This document shows, piece by piece, positions 8,608 to 17,053 of a stretch of DNA of 64,000 nucleotides; positions within the stretch are counted from its first letter, which is position 1; the number at the start of each line of letters is the position of its first letter. The stretch lies in assembly GCF_001314225.1 (NCBI RefSeq), contig NZ_CP012697.1, forward strand, positions 992,001 to 1,056,000, in the 5' to 3' direction. The stretch comes from Microbacterium sp. No. 7 (GTDB taxonomy: Bacteria; Actinomycetota; Actinomycetes; Actinomycetales; Microbacteriaceae). A program made the translations under genes and the position numbers. The notes beneath the pieces are model-generated. The model did no database searches and was not told where the DNA came from. It saw only the letters and a program-made list of their open reading frames with translations.

Positions 8608-9741
8608 TCACACCGCCCGGCGGCCGGCGCACCACACGGCGGTGACGTGCAGGGCGGCGTCGAGCACGACGGCATCCGCCGTCATGCCCGGGCGCAGGCC
8701 GCCGAGCCGGTCGCGCAGGCCCAGTGCCCGCGCGGGCACGGCCGTGAGCGCCGCGACGGCGTCGGCGAGGCCGATGCCCCACGCGACGGCGTCGCGCAGA
8801 GCGGCGTCCTGCGTGAGGGTCGAGCCGGCGATCGTGCCGTCGGCGAGGCGCGCGACGCCGCCCGACACCGTCACCGCGAGGCCGCCCAGCGCGTAGTCGC
8901 CGTCGTCGGCCGCGGCGGCGGCCATCGCGTCGGTGATGAGCGCGATGCGACCGGGAGCGCCCGCGAACGCGAGCGCGACGACGTGCGGGTGCACGTGCGT
9001 GCCGTCGGCGATGAGCTCCAGCGTGACCCGCTCGTCGCGCATCGCGGCGACGACGGGCCCGGGCGCGCGGTGGTGGATGCCGGGCATCGCGTTGAAGGCG
9101 TGCGTGATGAGCGTCGCCCCCGCGTCGAACGCGGCCGCGGCCTCGTCCTCCGTCGCGTTCGTGTGGCCGACGGCGACGGCGACGCCCGCGCCGGCGAAGC
9201 GGCGCACGGCGTCGAGGCCGCCCGGGCGCTCGGGCGCGATCGTGATCTGGCGGATCGTGCCGCGGCCGGCGTCGAGGAGCCGGTCGACGGCCCCGGCGTC
9301 CGCGGTGCGCAGCAGGCTCTCGGTGTGCGCGCCCTTGTGGCCCGGGTCGAGGAACGGACCCTCCAGGTGCGAGCCGAGCACGGTGTCGTCCTGCGCGGCG
9401 AGGTCGGCGATCGTGGCGACCCGCGCGGCGAGGTCGTCGATCGACGCCGTCACGAGCGAGAGCACGGCGCGCGTCGTCCCGTGCCGCAGGTGCGCGGCAC
9501 GGGCGACGCGGATGGCCTCGGCGCCGTCGTCGTACGACGAGCCCGCGCCGCCGTGCCCATGCAGATCGATGAAGCCGGGGGCGAGGTGCGCGCCGGCGAG
9601 GTCGACGGCATCCCGCGGATCCAGGTCTCGCCAGGTCGTGCCGGTTCCCGTCGCCGTGACCGTGTCGCCGTCGAAGGCGATCCATGCGTCGTCGGTCACG
9701 GCGCCGTCGACGAGGCGCGCGGAGTGCAGCACGGTCGTCAT
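8608..9741 (-). CDS. nagA: N-acetylglucosamine-6-phosphate deacetylase
   Basis: The 377-residue protein has the amidohydrolase pattern of NagA: HLAPGFIDLHGHGGAG for the N-terminal metal site, GSHLEGPFLDPGHKGAH, AVGHTNA and LITDAMAAA. NagA removes acetate from GlcNAc-6-phosphate in the cytoplasm, giving glucosamine-6-phosphate. The gene overlaps the stop of the upstream hexosaminidase gene by 4 bases (ATGA), so the two form an operon that releases and then processes GlcNAc from chitin, peptidoglycan or glycans. No nagB or kinase gene is next to it. Confidence 0.94.
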   Translation of the reverse strand: MTTVLHSARLVDGAVTDDAWIAFDGDTVTATGTGTTWRDLDPRDAVDLAGAHLAPGFIDLHGHGGAGSSYDDGAEAIRVARAAHLRHGTTRAVLSLVTASIDDLAARVATIADLAAQDDTVLGSHLEGPFLDPGHKGAHTESLLRTADAGAVDRLLDAGRGTIRQITIAPERPGGLDAVRRFAGAGVAVAVGHTNATEDEAAAAFDAGATLITHAFNAMPGIHHRAPGPVVAAMRDERVTLELIADGTHVHPHVVALAFAGAPGRIALITDAMAAAAADDGDYALGGLAVTVSGGVARLADGTIAGSTLTQDAALRDAVAWGIGLADAVAALTAVPARALGLRDRLGGLRPGMTADAVVLDAALHVTAVWCAGRRAV

Positions 9742-11465
9742 GCGCGCGCCCCCTCGGCGACCGGCGTGACCGGTGGAGCTGCGGCGGCGGGCGGTTCAGC
9801 GGCAGGCTCTGCGGCGGGCGGTTCAGCGGCGGACTCGGCCGGCATCGCGAATCCCTGCGCGCGCCAGCACGGCGCGAGGGCCGCGACGCGCTCGCGGAAC
9901 GACTCCCACGTGCGCTCGCCGGTGCCGTACGGGTCGCGCGACCACGCCGCCTCGGCGGCCGAGCCGATGCGCGGGAAGACGAGCGCGTCGATGTCGGCGA
10001 GCGTGCGCACGGTCTCGGTCCACAGCGGCGCCGTCACGCCCAGGACGTCGCTCTCATCCACGCCCTCGATGACGGTCGCGGGATCCCAGCGGTACGAGCG
10101 CTCCAGGCTCGTCGGTCCGTTCGCCCACGCGAGGCCGAGGGCGCTGCCGGAGTGCGGCTTCATGTCGAGGTAGATCGCGTCGGCGGGGGAGAGCACGAGC
10201 GAGCCGCCGCCGCGCACGAACGCGCGCGCCTCGGCATCCATGCCGTCGGTCGGCGTGACGAAGCCCCAGTACTGGCCGATCGTGCCCGGGGCGAGCGACG
10301 GCGCCGCCCCCGCCTCGTGCCACGCCATCGGCACCTTGCCGAGCCGCCGCACCATCTCGGTGACGCGGCCGACGAAGGCGTCGTACCTCTCGGGCGGCGT
10401 GCCGAGCGCCTCGTCGCCGCCGATGTGCAGGTAGGGGCCGGGGGTGAGACGCGCGACCTCGCCGAGCACGTCGTGCAGCAGCGCGTAGGTGCGCTCGTCG
10501 TCGATCCGCAGCGACGAGAAGCCCACGGCGATGCCGTGATACGGCTCGCCGGGCACGGGCAGCCCGCCGCCGAACAGCTCCGTCACCTCGCGCACCCGGT
10601 CGGTGACGACGGGCGGCTCGCACAGCTCGGGATGCGAGAGCGAGACGGCGTGCGTGTGCCCGGGCAGGTCGATCTCGGGCACGACCGTCAGGTGCCGCGC
10701 GACGGCGTAGGTGACGATGCGCCGGTAGTCGTCCTGCGTGAAGAAGCCGCCGGCGTCGCCGAACGCCGAGCTGCCCGCGCCGCGGGCGGTGAGCTCGGGG
10801 TGCGCGGCGATCTCGAGGCGCCAGCCCTGGTCGTCGGTGAGGTGCAGGTGCAGGCGGTTGAACTTGAGCGCGGCGGCGCGGTCGATGTACGCGAGCACCG
10901 TCTCGACGGGGTGGAAGTGCCGCGCGACGTCGAGCATGACGCCGCGGTACGGGAAGCGCGGGGCGTCGGCGATGCGCACCGCCGGGATCTCGCCCGTGGC
11001 GGCGAGCTGGCCGAGCGTCTGGATGCCGTAGAACAGGCCCGCGGCATCCGCCCCCGTCACGGTGACGCGGGCGCTCGTCACCTCGAGCACGTACGACTCC
11101 GGCGCGCCCTCGCCCCGGGCGAGGTGGATGCCGGGGGCGGCGGTCGCGGCATCCTGCGCCACGGGAGCGGCGACGAGGCTCGGAGAATCGCGCGGACCTC
11201 GGACCGTCGGGGCGGAATCCTCCGAGGCCGGTGGGATTCTCCGAGGTTCGCGGGGGGCGAGCAGGGTGTGGCGGCGGGCGAGCGCGGCGAGGAGGGCGCG
11301 GGCGTGCGGGGCGGCATCCGCATCGCCCGTGACGGGCGTGCCGGGGGTGAGGCGGAACGGGGCCTCGTCGCGCATGACGACGGATGCCGGGAAGGGCACG
11401 AGGGGCAGCGTCATCGGCGCACCGGCTTTCTCATCTCGCGAGTCTTTCACGCGTGCGGGCTTCAT
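9738..11465 (-). CDS. Beta-N-acetylhexosaminidase, GH20 family
   Basis: The 575-residue protein has an N-terminal GH20b-like domain and a catalytic barrel with RGVMLDVARHFHPVETVLAYID, LHLHLTDDQGWRLEI and HIGGDEALG, whose Asp-Glu pair (about residue 350) is the substrate-assisted catalytic pair. It cleaves terminal GlcNAc or GalNAc. No signal peptide is seen, so it may act on imported oligosaccharides. The GH20b domain holds an unusual low-complexity stretch (about residues 70-100) encoded by an inverted repeat. The ATG at 11465 has AAGGA 8 bases upstream; the ATG at 11414 (MTLPLVPFP) fits the family's usual N-terminus but has a poor ribosome site. The C-terminus is Ala/Pro/Glu rich. Confidence 0.9.
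   Translation of the reverse strand: MKPARVKDSRDEKAGAPMTLPLVPFPASVVMRDEAPFRLTPGTPVTGDADAAPHARALLAALARRHTLLAPREPRRIPPASEDSAPTVRGPRDSPSLVAAPVAQDAATAAPGIHLARGEGAPESYVLEVTSARVTVTGADAAGLFYGIQTLGQLAATGEIPAVRIADAPRFPYRGVMLDVARHFHPVETVLAYIDRAAALKFNRLHLHLTDDQGWRLEIAAHPELTARGAGSSAFGDAGGFFTQDDYRRIVTYAVARHLTVVPEIDLPGHTHAVSLSHPELCEPPVVTDRVREVTELFGGGLPVPGEPYHGIAVGFSSLRIDDERTYALLHDVLGEVARLTPGPYLHIGGDEALGTPPERYDAFVGRVTEMVRRLGKVPMAWHEAGAAPSLAPGTIGQYWGFVTPTDGMDAEARAFVRGGGSLVLSPADAIYLDMKPHSGSALGLAWANGPTSLERSYRWDPATVIEGVDESDVLGVTAPLWTETVRTLADIDALVFPRIGSAAEAAWSRDPYGTGERTWESFRERVAALAPCWRAQGFAMPAESAAEPPAAEPAAEPPAAAAPPVTPVAEGARA
11181..11247. repeat. Inverted repeat inside the hexosaminidase gene
   Basis: GGAGAATC at 11182-11189 is mirrored by GATTCTCC at 11235-11242, with CCTCGGA and TCCGAGG copies between and after. 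The segment is translated in frame as an Arg/Pro-rich insert that other GH20 proteins would not be expected to need. It has the same build as the intergenic inverted-repeat elements elsewhere in the window. Confidence 0.6.
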
Positions 11466-11480
11466 GTAAGGAGTCCTTAC
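11466..11480. promoter_or_regulatory. Palindrome at the hexosaminidase start, possible operator
   Basis: GTAAGGA and TCCTTAC form perfect 7-bp arms around one base, directly before the ATG at 11465. On the minus strand the first arm also serves as a ribosome-binding site, so the palindrome could act as an operator or as a translation-controlling hairpin. Confidence 0.45.
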
Positions 11481-11517
11481 AAAATAGGCGGCCCCAGCCT
11501 AGCAGTGCGGAATCCGT

Positions 11518-11602
11518 TATGCTCGTGACCGTCGCGACTGGCGTTGGGTGGGTCACCACCGGGGAGCGACCACAACGGCTATCGACCGCACGCCTGGGTC
11601 GG
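11518..11602 (+). ncRNA. ZTP (pfl) riboswitch upstream of glyA, with -10 element
   Basis: The region 11528-11602 carries the conserved blocks of the pfl/ZTP riboswitch in order: GCGACTGGCG, then GGGTGG, ACCACCGGGGAGCGA, and later CCGCACGCCTGGGTC. This aptamer class senses ZTP or ZMP, which build up when 10-formyl-tetrahydrofolate runs low, and it typically controls glyA, folD and purine genes. Here it precedes glyA, and folD follows. TATGCT at 11518-11523 is a plausible -10 element placing the RNA start near the aptamer's first base. This is the most certain RNA in the window. Confidence 0.93.
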
Positions 11603-11612
11603 GGTTTCGAAA

Positions 11613-11682
11613 CACCGCTGCGCGCGCAGCGGTGCTCAATCACCGAGATCACTGCCGCTGCGGCGGCACTCAACCACCGGAG
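11613..11682 (+). promoter_or_regulatory. Two hairpins between riboswitch and glyA (likely expression platform)
   Basis: A perfect 22-base palindrome (11613-11634, CACCGCTGCGC and its complement) is followed by a second hairpin, TGCCGC-TGCG-GCGGCA (11653-11668). Each is followed by a similar tail (CTCAATCACCG and CTCAACCACCG), so the second block looks like a diverged copy of the first. No U-run follows. The second tail leads into the GGAG ribosome site at 11679-11682, which suggests translational control. Confidence 0.6.
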
Positions 11683-11688
11683 AATGCC

Positions 11689-12963
11689 ATGACCGATCCC
11701 ACCTTCAACGCCCCTCTCTCCGAGGTCGACCCCGAGATCGCCGAGGTGCTCGACCGCGAGCTGAAGCGCCAGCAGACGTTCCTGGAGATGATCGCCTCCG
11801 AGAACTTCGTGCCCGTCTCGGTGCTGCAGTCGCAGGGCTCGGTGCTCACGAACAAGTACGCCGAGGGCTACCCCGGCCGCCGCTACTACGGCGGCTGCGA
11901 GGAGGTCGACGTCGCCGAGGAGCTCGCGATCGCCCGCGCCAAGGAGCTGTTCGGCGCCGAGTTCGCCAACGTGCAGCCGCACTCGGGCGCCACGGCCAAC
12001 GCCGCCGTGCTGCACGCGATCGCCCGCCCCGGCGACACCCTGCTGGGCCTGTCGCTGGACCAGGGCGGCCACCTCACGCACGGCATGAAGATCAACTTCT
12101 CCGGCCGGCTCTACGACATCGTCGCCTACGGCGTGAACCCCGAGACGTCGCTCATCGACATGGACGAGGTGCGCCGCCTCGCGCTCGAGCACAAGCCGAA
12201 GGTCATCATCGCCGGCTGGTCGGCCTACCCCCGTCAGCTCGACTTCGCCGCGTTCCGCGCGATCGCCGACGAGGTCGGCGCGTACCTGTGGGTCGACATG
12301 GCGCACTTCGCCGGTCTCGTCGCCGCGGGCGTGCACCCGTCGCCCGTGCCGCACGCGCACGTCGTGTCGTCGACCGTGCACAAGACGATCGGCGGCCCGC
12401 GTTCGGGCTTCATCCTCACCAACGACGCCGACCTGGCCAAGAAGATCAACACGGCCGTGTTCCCGGGCCAGCAGGGCGGCCCGCTCATGCATGTGATCGC
12501 GGCGAAGGCCACGGCGTTCAAGCTCGCCGGCACGCCGGAGTTCAAGGAGCGCCAGGAGCGCGTCGTGCGCGGCGCGGCGATCCTCGCAGAGCGCCTGTCG
12601 CAGCCCGACGTCGCCGCCGCCGGCATCTCGGTGCGCTCGGGCGGCACCGACGTGCACCTCGTGCTCGTCGACCTGCGCAATGCGGCGATCGACGGCAAGC
12701 AGGCCGAAGACCTGCTGCACGAGATCCGCATCACGGTCAACCGCAACGCGGTGCCGAACGACCCGCGCCCGCCGATGGTCACCTCGGGCCTGCGCATCGG
12801 CACCCCGGCGCTCGCGACCCGCGGCTTCGGCGACGCCGAGTTCACCGAGGTCGCCGACGTCATCGCCCTCGCGCTCCAGCCCGCCGCCGACCTCGACGCG
12901 CTGCGCACCCGCGTCGACGCCCTCGCCGCCGCCTTCCCCCTCTACCCCGACCTGCACCAGTAA
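11689..12963 (+). CDS. glyA: Serine hydroxymethyltransferase
   Basis: The 424-residue PLP enzyme converts serine and tetrahydrofolate to glycine and 5,10-methylene-tetrahydrofolate. It shows [21 protein letters not shown] N-terminal residues, [40 protein letters not shown] and the PLP lysine in [15 protein letters not shown] (about residue 231). Length is normal. The ATG at 11689 is preceded by GGAG 6 bases upstream. It stands directly after the ZTP riboswitch and ahead of folD, so both one-carbon genes are likely induced when formyl-folate is short. Confidence 0.97.
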   Translation: MTDPTFNAPLSEVDPEIAEVLDRELKRQQTFLEMIASENFVPVSVLQSQGSVLTNKYAEGYPGRRYYGGCEEVDVAEELAIARAKELFGAEFANVQPHSGATANAAVLHAIARPGDTLLGLSLDQGGHLTHGMKINFSGRLYDIVAYGVNPETSLIDMDEVRRLALEHKPKVIIAGWSAYPRQLDFAAFRAIADEVGAYLWVDMAHFAGLVAAGVHPSPVPHAHVVSSTVHKTIGGPRSGFILTNDADLAKKINTAVFPGQQGGPLMHVIAAKATAFKLAGTPEFKERQERVVRGAAILAERLSQPDVAAAGISVRSGGTDVHLVLVDLRNAAIDGKQAEDLLHEIRITVNRNAVPNDPRPPMVTSGLRIGTPALATRGFGDAEFTEVADVIALALQPAADLDALRTRVDALAAAFPLYPDLHQ

Positions 12964-13050
12964 CCCCCCGGCCCGCGCGTGTGCGCCCCCGCCCGCCTGC
13001 GCCCGCCCGCCTCCGGCCCGCGTCCGCAGGCAGCCGCGCACCCGCTGCAC

Positions 13051-13132
13051 GCCGAGTCAATCCCCGCGCGCCGAGTCAACCCCCGATCCGCGCTAGGGCG
13101 GGATTGACTCGACGAAGAAGGATTGACTCGGC
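13051..13132. repeat. 82-bp inverted-repeat element, copy 1 (GCCGAGTCAATCCC family)
   Basis: The word GCCGAGTCAA(T/C)CCC occurs twice in one direction (13051 and 13070) and then twice in the other (GGATTGACTCG at about 13101 and 13120). The ends are perfect complements. A second copy of exactly the same length lies at 31833-31914. It sits between glyA and folD, both plus strand. The rest of the gap, 12964-13050, is Pro-codon-like GC-rich sequence with no gene seen. Confidence 0.85.
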
Positions 13133-13198
13133 GGGGGTGAAATGGGCGGGGTGTAAGAGGCGGGTGGCGGGCTCCTATGACAGTGAGGAAGTGATGAG

Positions 13199-14080
13199 AT
13201 GACGGCGAAGGTTCTGGACGGCAAGGCGGCGTCGGCGGCGATCAGGGCGGAGCTGACGGAGCGGGTGGCTGCGTTGCGGGCGCGGGGCGTCGTGCCGGGG
13301 ATCGCGACCGTGCTGGTGGGTGCGGACCCGGCATCCCAGCTGTACGTCGGGATGAAGCACCGGCAGTCGCTGGCGCTCGGGATGAACTCGATCCAGCGCG
13401 AGCTGCCCGCCGATGCGACGCAGCAGGACGTCGAGCGCGTCATCGACGAGCTCAACGCCGATCCCGCGTGCCACGGTTACATCGTGCAGCTGCCGCTGCC
13501 GAAGCACCTCGACACCGACGCGATCCTCGAGCGGATCGACCCGGCGAAGGATGCCGACGGCCTGCACCCGGTGAACCTCGGCCGCCTCGTGCTCAACGTC
13601 AACGCCCCGATCACGACGCCGCTGCCCTGCACGCCGCGCGGCGTGATCGAGCTGCTGCTGCGGGGCGGCTACGACCTCAAGGGCCGGCACGTCGTCGTCG
13701 TGGGACGCGGCGTCACGATCGGCCGCTCGATCGGGCTGCTGCTCACGCGCCGCGACCTGAACGCGACCGTGACCCTCACCCACACGGGCACCGTCGACCT
13801 GCCGCGCTACCTGCGTGAGGCCGACGTGATCGTCGCCGCGGCCGGCGTGAAGCACCTCGTGCGCGCCGAGGACGTCAAGCCCGGCGCCGCGGTGCTCGAC
13901 GTCGGCGTCACGCGCGAGACCGACCCCGAGACGGGCAAGGATCGCGTCCACGGCGACGTGCATCCGGGCGTCGCGGACGTCGCGGGCTGGCTCTCGCCCA
14001 ACCCCGGCGGCGTCGGCCCGATGACCGTCGCCCTCCTCATGACCAACGTCGTCGAGGCCGCCGAGCGCGCCGCTGGCTGA
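13199..14080 (+). CDS. folD: Methylenetetrahydrofolate dehydrogenase / methenyltetrahydrofolate cyclohydrolase
   Basis: The 293-residue bifunctional enzyme converts 5,10-methylene-tetrahydrofolate to 10-formyl-tetrahydrofolate with NADP. Visible family marks are [17 protein letters not shown] (catalytic Lys about residue 54), [48 protein letters not shown] in the Rossmann part, and [27 protein letters not shown] C-terminal residues. The start has GAGGAAGTGATGAG upstream. It uses the product of glyA and may share the riboswitch response if read-through crosses the repeat element between them. Confidence 0.96.
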   Translation: MTAKVLDGKAASAAIRAELTERVAALRARGVVPGIATVLVGADPASQLYVGMKHRQSLALGMNSIQRELPADATQQDVERVIDELNADPACHGYIVQLPLPKHLDTDAILERIDPAKDADGLHPVNLGRLVLNVNAPITTPLPCTPRGVIELLLRGGYDLKGRHVVVVGRGVTIGRSIGLLLTRRDLNATVTLTHTGTVDLPRYLREADVIVAAAGVKHLVRAEDVKPGAAVLDVGVTRETDPETGKDRVHGDVHPGVADVAGWLSPNPGGVGPMTVALLMTNVVEAAERAAG

Positions 14081-14114
14081 GCCTCGGCATCCGGCCCTTC
14101 GGGTCCGGGCGCCC

Positions 14115-14192
14115 GAACTCCTCCGATCCGGGTCGCGAAAGCCCGCGAGACGGGTCTTCCGCGTGTTCGTGCTCCGAATCGGAGGAGTTTCG
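14115..14192. repeat. Inverted-repeat element between folD and lipocalin gene
   Basis: AACTCCTCCGAT near 14116-14127 is complementary to ATCGGAGGAGTT at 14178-14189, with a GC-rich middle. It lies between convergent genes and could act as a bidirectional terminator. The spacing (about 78 bp) and mirrored word resemble the other intergenic elements. Confidence 0.65.
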
Positions 14193-14221
14193 ACCGCCGG
14201 ACGACCGAGCCTCGCGCCCGG

Positions 14222-14409
14222 TCAGCCGGCGAGCTGGGCGTCGGTGACCTTCGCGCCGGACTGCGCCGGGCGGATCCAGTCGTCGAGGGCGTAGCCCTGG
14301 CGGCGGGCCTCGGCCAGGTAGTCGGCCTCGACGGCATCGGGGATCCGCGGGGTGCGGCTGAGCAGCCACAGGTGCGCGCGATCGGGCGTGCCGACGAGCG
14401 CGTGCCGGT
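14222..14409 (-). pseudogene. Lipocalin gene, C-terminal part (split by IS21 element)
   Basis: Read on the minus strand, this piece gives RHALVGTPDRAHLWLLSRTP, then a helix-like tail and the stop at 14222. This is the second half of a bacterial lipocalin (Blc type), a small ligand-binding barrel. The first half is at 18321-18657. Removing the element and one copy of the 6-bp duplication joins the halves into an uninterrupted 172-codon gene, with DDYRHALVGTPDR across the junction. The last six bases, 14404-14409 (GCCGGT), are one copy of the target duplication. Confidence 0.93.
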
Positions 14410-14459
14410 TGACTATGGCAGCGTAAGTCGGACCCACCAGGGCAATCTAAGCGGAGACC
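14410..14459. repeat. IS21 left terminal inverted repeat
   Basis: Begins TGACTATGGCAGCG and includes GGCAATCTAAGCGG. It aligns base for base without gaps with the right end read on the minus strand. Confidence 0.85.
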
Positions 14460-14556
14460 ACTTGCTGCTTGACGGGGTGTCCACGGCAGCCTGAGCCGAG
14501 TCCACCTCCACCGTTGACGGAACTGTTGTTCCGGATGCTGATGGTGGAGGTTTGGG

Positions 14557-16236
14557 ATGGGATCTCGGGTGGATGTGTTCGCGGCGATTCGGCGTGATGC
14601 GCGGGTGGAGGAGCTCTCGATCAGAGAGCTTGCGCGCCGTCATCACGTTGGGCGAGCGACGGTGCGGCAGGCGTTGGCTTCGCCGGAACCGCCGCCGAAG
14701 AAGACGCGGGTGAGGTCGGCGCCGAGGCTTGACCGGTTCAAGCCCGCGATCGACGCGATGCTGCGGGAGGATCTGACGGCACCAAGGAAGCAGCGCCACA
14801 CCGCGACCCGGGTACTGGATCGTCTTATTGAGGAGCACGGAGCGACTGAATTGTCGTATTCGACTGTTCGTAACTACGTCCGCTTTCGCCGGCCCGAGAT
14901 CGACGCGGTCGCGGGCCGGCGGGTGGAGGTCTTCATCCCTCAAGACCACCAGCCAGGTGCGGAGGCTGAGGTCGATTTCGGCGAGGTGTGGGTGGTGCTA
15001 GCTGGGGTGAAGACGAAGTGCCACATGTTCGTGTTCCGGCTCTCTCACTCGGGGAAGGCGATCCACCGGGTTTATTCGACTCAGTCGCAGGAAGCATTCC
15101 TCGAGGGCCACATTGATGCGTTCGAAGAGATTGGCGGCATCCCGACCCGGCATATCCGTTACGACAATCTGACATCGGCAGTCCAGGCGGTGCTCTATGG
15201 CAACGGGCGCGGCCGGATCGAGAACGAGCGGTGGGTGCTGTTCCGCTCCCACTACGGGTTCGATTCGTTCTACTGCCAACCCGGTATCACGGGCGCACAT
15301 GAGAAGGGCGGCGTTGAGGGTGAGGTCGGGCGGTTCCGGCGAACACATTTGACACCCATGCCGGTTGTCGATTCCCTCGCAGAACTCAACGCGAGAATCC
15401 GCGCCTGGGACGCGGCGGATGACAGGCGGCGGATCGCGTCGCGGATTCGCACAGTCGGCCAGGACTTCGCCGTCGAACAGGCACTGCTGTCGCCGCTGCC
15501 GTATGAGCGATTCGATCCAGGCCTGACGCTGCATCCGCGGGTCGACAGGTCGAGTCTGATCACGGTTCGGATGGCGAAGTACTCCGTCCCCGCCCATCTG
15601 ATCGGCCGGAACGTCCGCGTCTCATTACGCGCGTCCGTGGTCGTCGTTTTCGACGGGCACCAGGAAGTTGCCCGCCATGAGCGAGTTGTCGCGCGCGGCG
15701 GACAATCAGTCGTCCTCGACCATTACCTCGAGGTGTTGCGTCAGAAGCCCGGAGCGCTCCCGGGAGCCACCGCCTTAGCGAGGGCGCGGGAGGCCGGAGT
15801 GTTTACGGCTGCCCACGATGCGTTCTGGGCGGCCGCCCGCAAGACCGATGGTGATGCCGTCGGCACGCGAGCCCTCATTGATGTTCTGCTTCTGCACCGG
15901 AGCATGCCCGCAGAGGAAGTGATCGCCGGCATCCACGCAGCACTCCAAGTCGGGGCAGTCACCGCCGATGTCGTCGCTGTCGAAGCCCGCAGACAAACTT
16001 CGACGGGTGGGCCTGGCCTGCATGGTCATCTCCGTGAACTCGCGTCTGGCCGCGAGCAACGAGTTGTCAGTCTCACCCAACGCCGTCTCGCTGATCCGGC
16101 CGCGGTGATCGCAGGTCTCCCGGCCGACACGAGACCACTGCCGAGTGTCGCCGGCTACGACGAACTCTTGGAACGTCGGGCACGCCCGACGCTCACGGAC
16201 GAAGCGATTGATCGGGAAGGAACCACGGGAACATGA
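14557..16236 (+). CDS. istA: IS21-family transposase IstA
   Basis: The 559-residue transposase has an N-terminal HTH (SIRELARRHHVGRATVRQAL, about residues 25-45) and an RNase-H-like integrase core opening EAEVDFGEVWV (about residue 136, first catalytic Asp), followed by the YDNLTSAV region with the second Asp and GAHEKGGVEGEVGR with the Glu. The C-terminal part is the Mu-type beta barrel (RSSLITVRMAKYSVP). It cuts and joins the element's ends. The ATG has GGAGGTTTGGG just upstream. Codon use is slightly less GC-rich than in neighbouring chromosomal genes, which fits a mobile origin. Confidence 0.96.
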   Translation: MGSRVDVFAAIRRDARVEELSIRELARRHHVGRATVRQALASPEPPPKKTRVRSAPRLDRFKPAIDAMLREDLTAPRKQRHTATRVLDRLIEEHGATELSYSTVRNYVRFRRPEIDAVAGRRVEVFIPQDHQPGAEAEVDFGEVWVVLAGVKTKCHMFVFRLSHSGKAIHRVYSTQSQEAFLEGHIDAFEEIGGIPTRHIRYDNLTSAVQAVLYGNGRGRIENERWVLFRSHYGFDSFYCQPGITGAHEKGGVEGEVGRFRRTHLTPMPVVDSLAELNARIRAWDAADDRRRIASRIRTVGQDFAVEQALLSPLPYERFDPGLTLHPRVDRSSLITVRMAKYSVPAHLIGRNVRVSLRASVVVVFDGHQEVARHERVVARGGQSVVLDHYLEVLRQKPGALPGATALARAREAGVFTAAHDAFWAAARKTDGDAVGTRALIDVLLLHRSMPAEEVIAGIHAALQVGAVTADVVAVEARRQTSTGGPGLHGHLRELASGREQRVVSLTQRRLADPAAVIAGLPADTRPLPSVAGYDELLERRARPTLTDEAIDREGTTGT

Positions 16237-17045
16237 CCACGAAACCCACCACCGTCACGACGACGCTGCGCCGGAGACGCGGGCTCACCGAAGAAGCAGC
16301 GATCGCGGCTGTCGATCAGGCCTGCCGGCGTCTCCGGCTCCCGACTGTCCGCGCCGTCGTTGACGAGGCCCTGGTGACCGCGAACCGAGAGCAGCTGTCC
16401 TACCAAGGGTTCCTGGCAGAGCTACTGCTCGCGGAGTGCGATGATCGCGATCGGCGCTCCTCGATTCGGCGCGTGTCTGCGGCTGGCTTCCCGCGGAGCA
16501 AGTGGCTCGGTGACTTCGATTTCGACGCGAACCCGAACATCAACCCGGCCACGATCCACCAACTCGCTACCGGTGACTGGATCCGCAAAGGCGAACCGCT
16601 CTGCCTCATCGGCGACTCCGGTACCGGGAAATCGCATCTACTGATCGGTCTGGGAACCGCGGCTGCAGAGAAGGGCTATCGGGTCAAATACACGCTCGCG
16701 ACGAAACTCGTCAACGAACTCGTCGAAGCCGCCGACGAGAAGCAGCTCGCCCGCACCATCGCTCGCTACGGCCGCGTCGACTTGCTCTGCATCGATGAAC
16801 TCGGCTACATGGAACTCGACCGCCGCGGAGCCGAGCTCCTGTTCCAGGTCCTCACCGAACGCGAAGAGAAGAACTCCGTCGCGATAGCCTCCAACGAATC
16901 GTTCTCCGGATGGACGAGGACCTTCACCGACCCGAGGCTCTGCGCTGCGATCGTCGACCGACTCACGTTCGGTGGCAGCATCATCGAAACCGGCACCGAC
17001 TCCTATCGCCTCGCCCACACCCGCCGACTCACTGACCAGGTCTGA
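16233..17045 (+). CDS. istB: IS21-family helper ATPase IstB
   Basis: The 270-residue AAA+ protein is the target-selection partner of IstA. It has Walker A in LIGDSGTGKSHLLIGLG (about residue 126), Walker B in VDLLCIDELGYMELD and sensor residues in IASNESFSGW. Its ATG overlaps the istA stop (ATGA), the standard IS21 arrangement. It ends 8 bp before the trpS stop codon on the opposite strand. Confidence 0.96.
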   Translation: MTTKPTTVTTTLRRRRGLTEEAAIAAVDQACRRLRLPTVRAVVDEALVTANREQLSYQGFLAELLLAECDDRDRRSSIRRVSAAGFPRSKWLGDFDFDANPNINPATIHQLATGDWIRKGEPLCLIGDSGTGKSHLLIGLGTAAAEKGYRVKYTLATKLVNELVEAADEKQLARTIARYGRVDLLCIDELGYMELDRRGAELLFQVLTEREEKNSVAIASNESFSGWTRTFTDPRLCAAIVDRLTFGGSIIETGTDSYRLAHTRRLTDQV

Positions 17046-17053
17046 CCGAGGTC

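Noticed and set aside
13051..13132. Simple rho-independent terminator after glyA
   Set aside because: The same 82-bp structure lies between divergent genes at 31833, and neither copy has a T-run, so terminator alone does not explain it.
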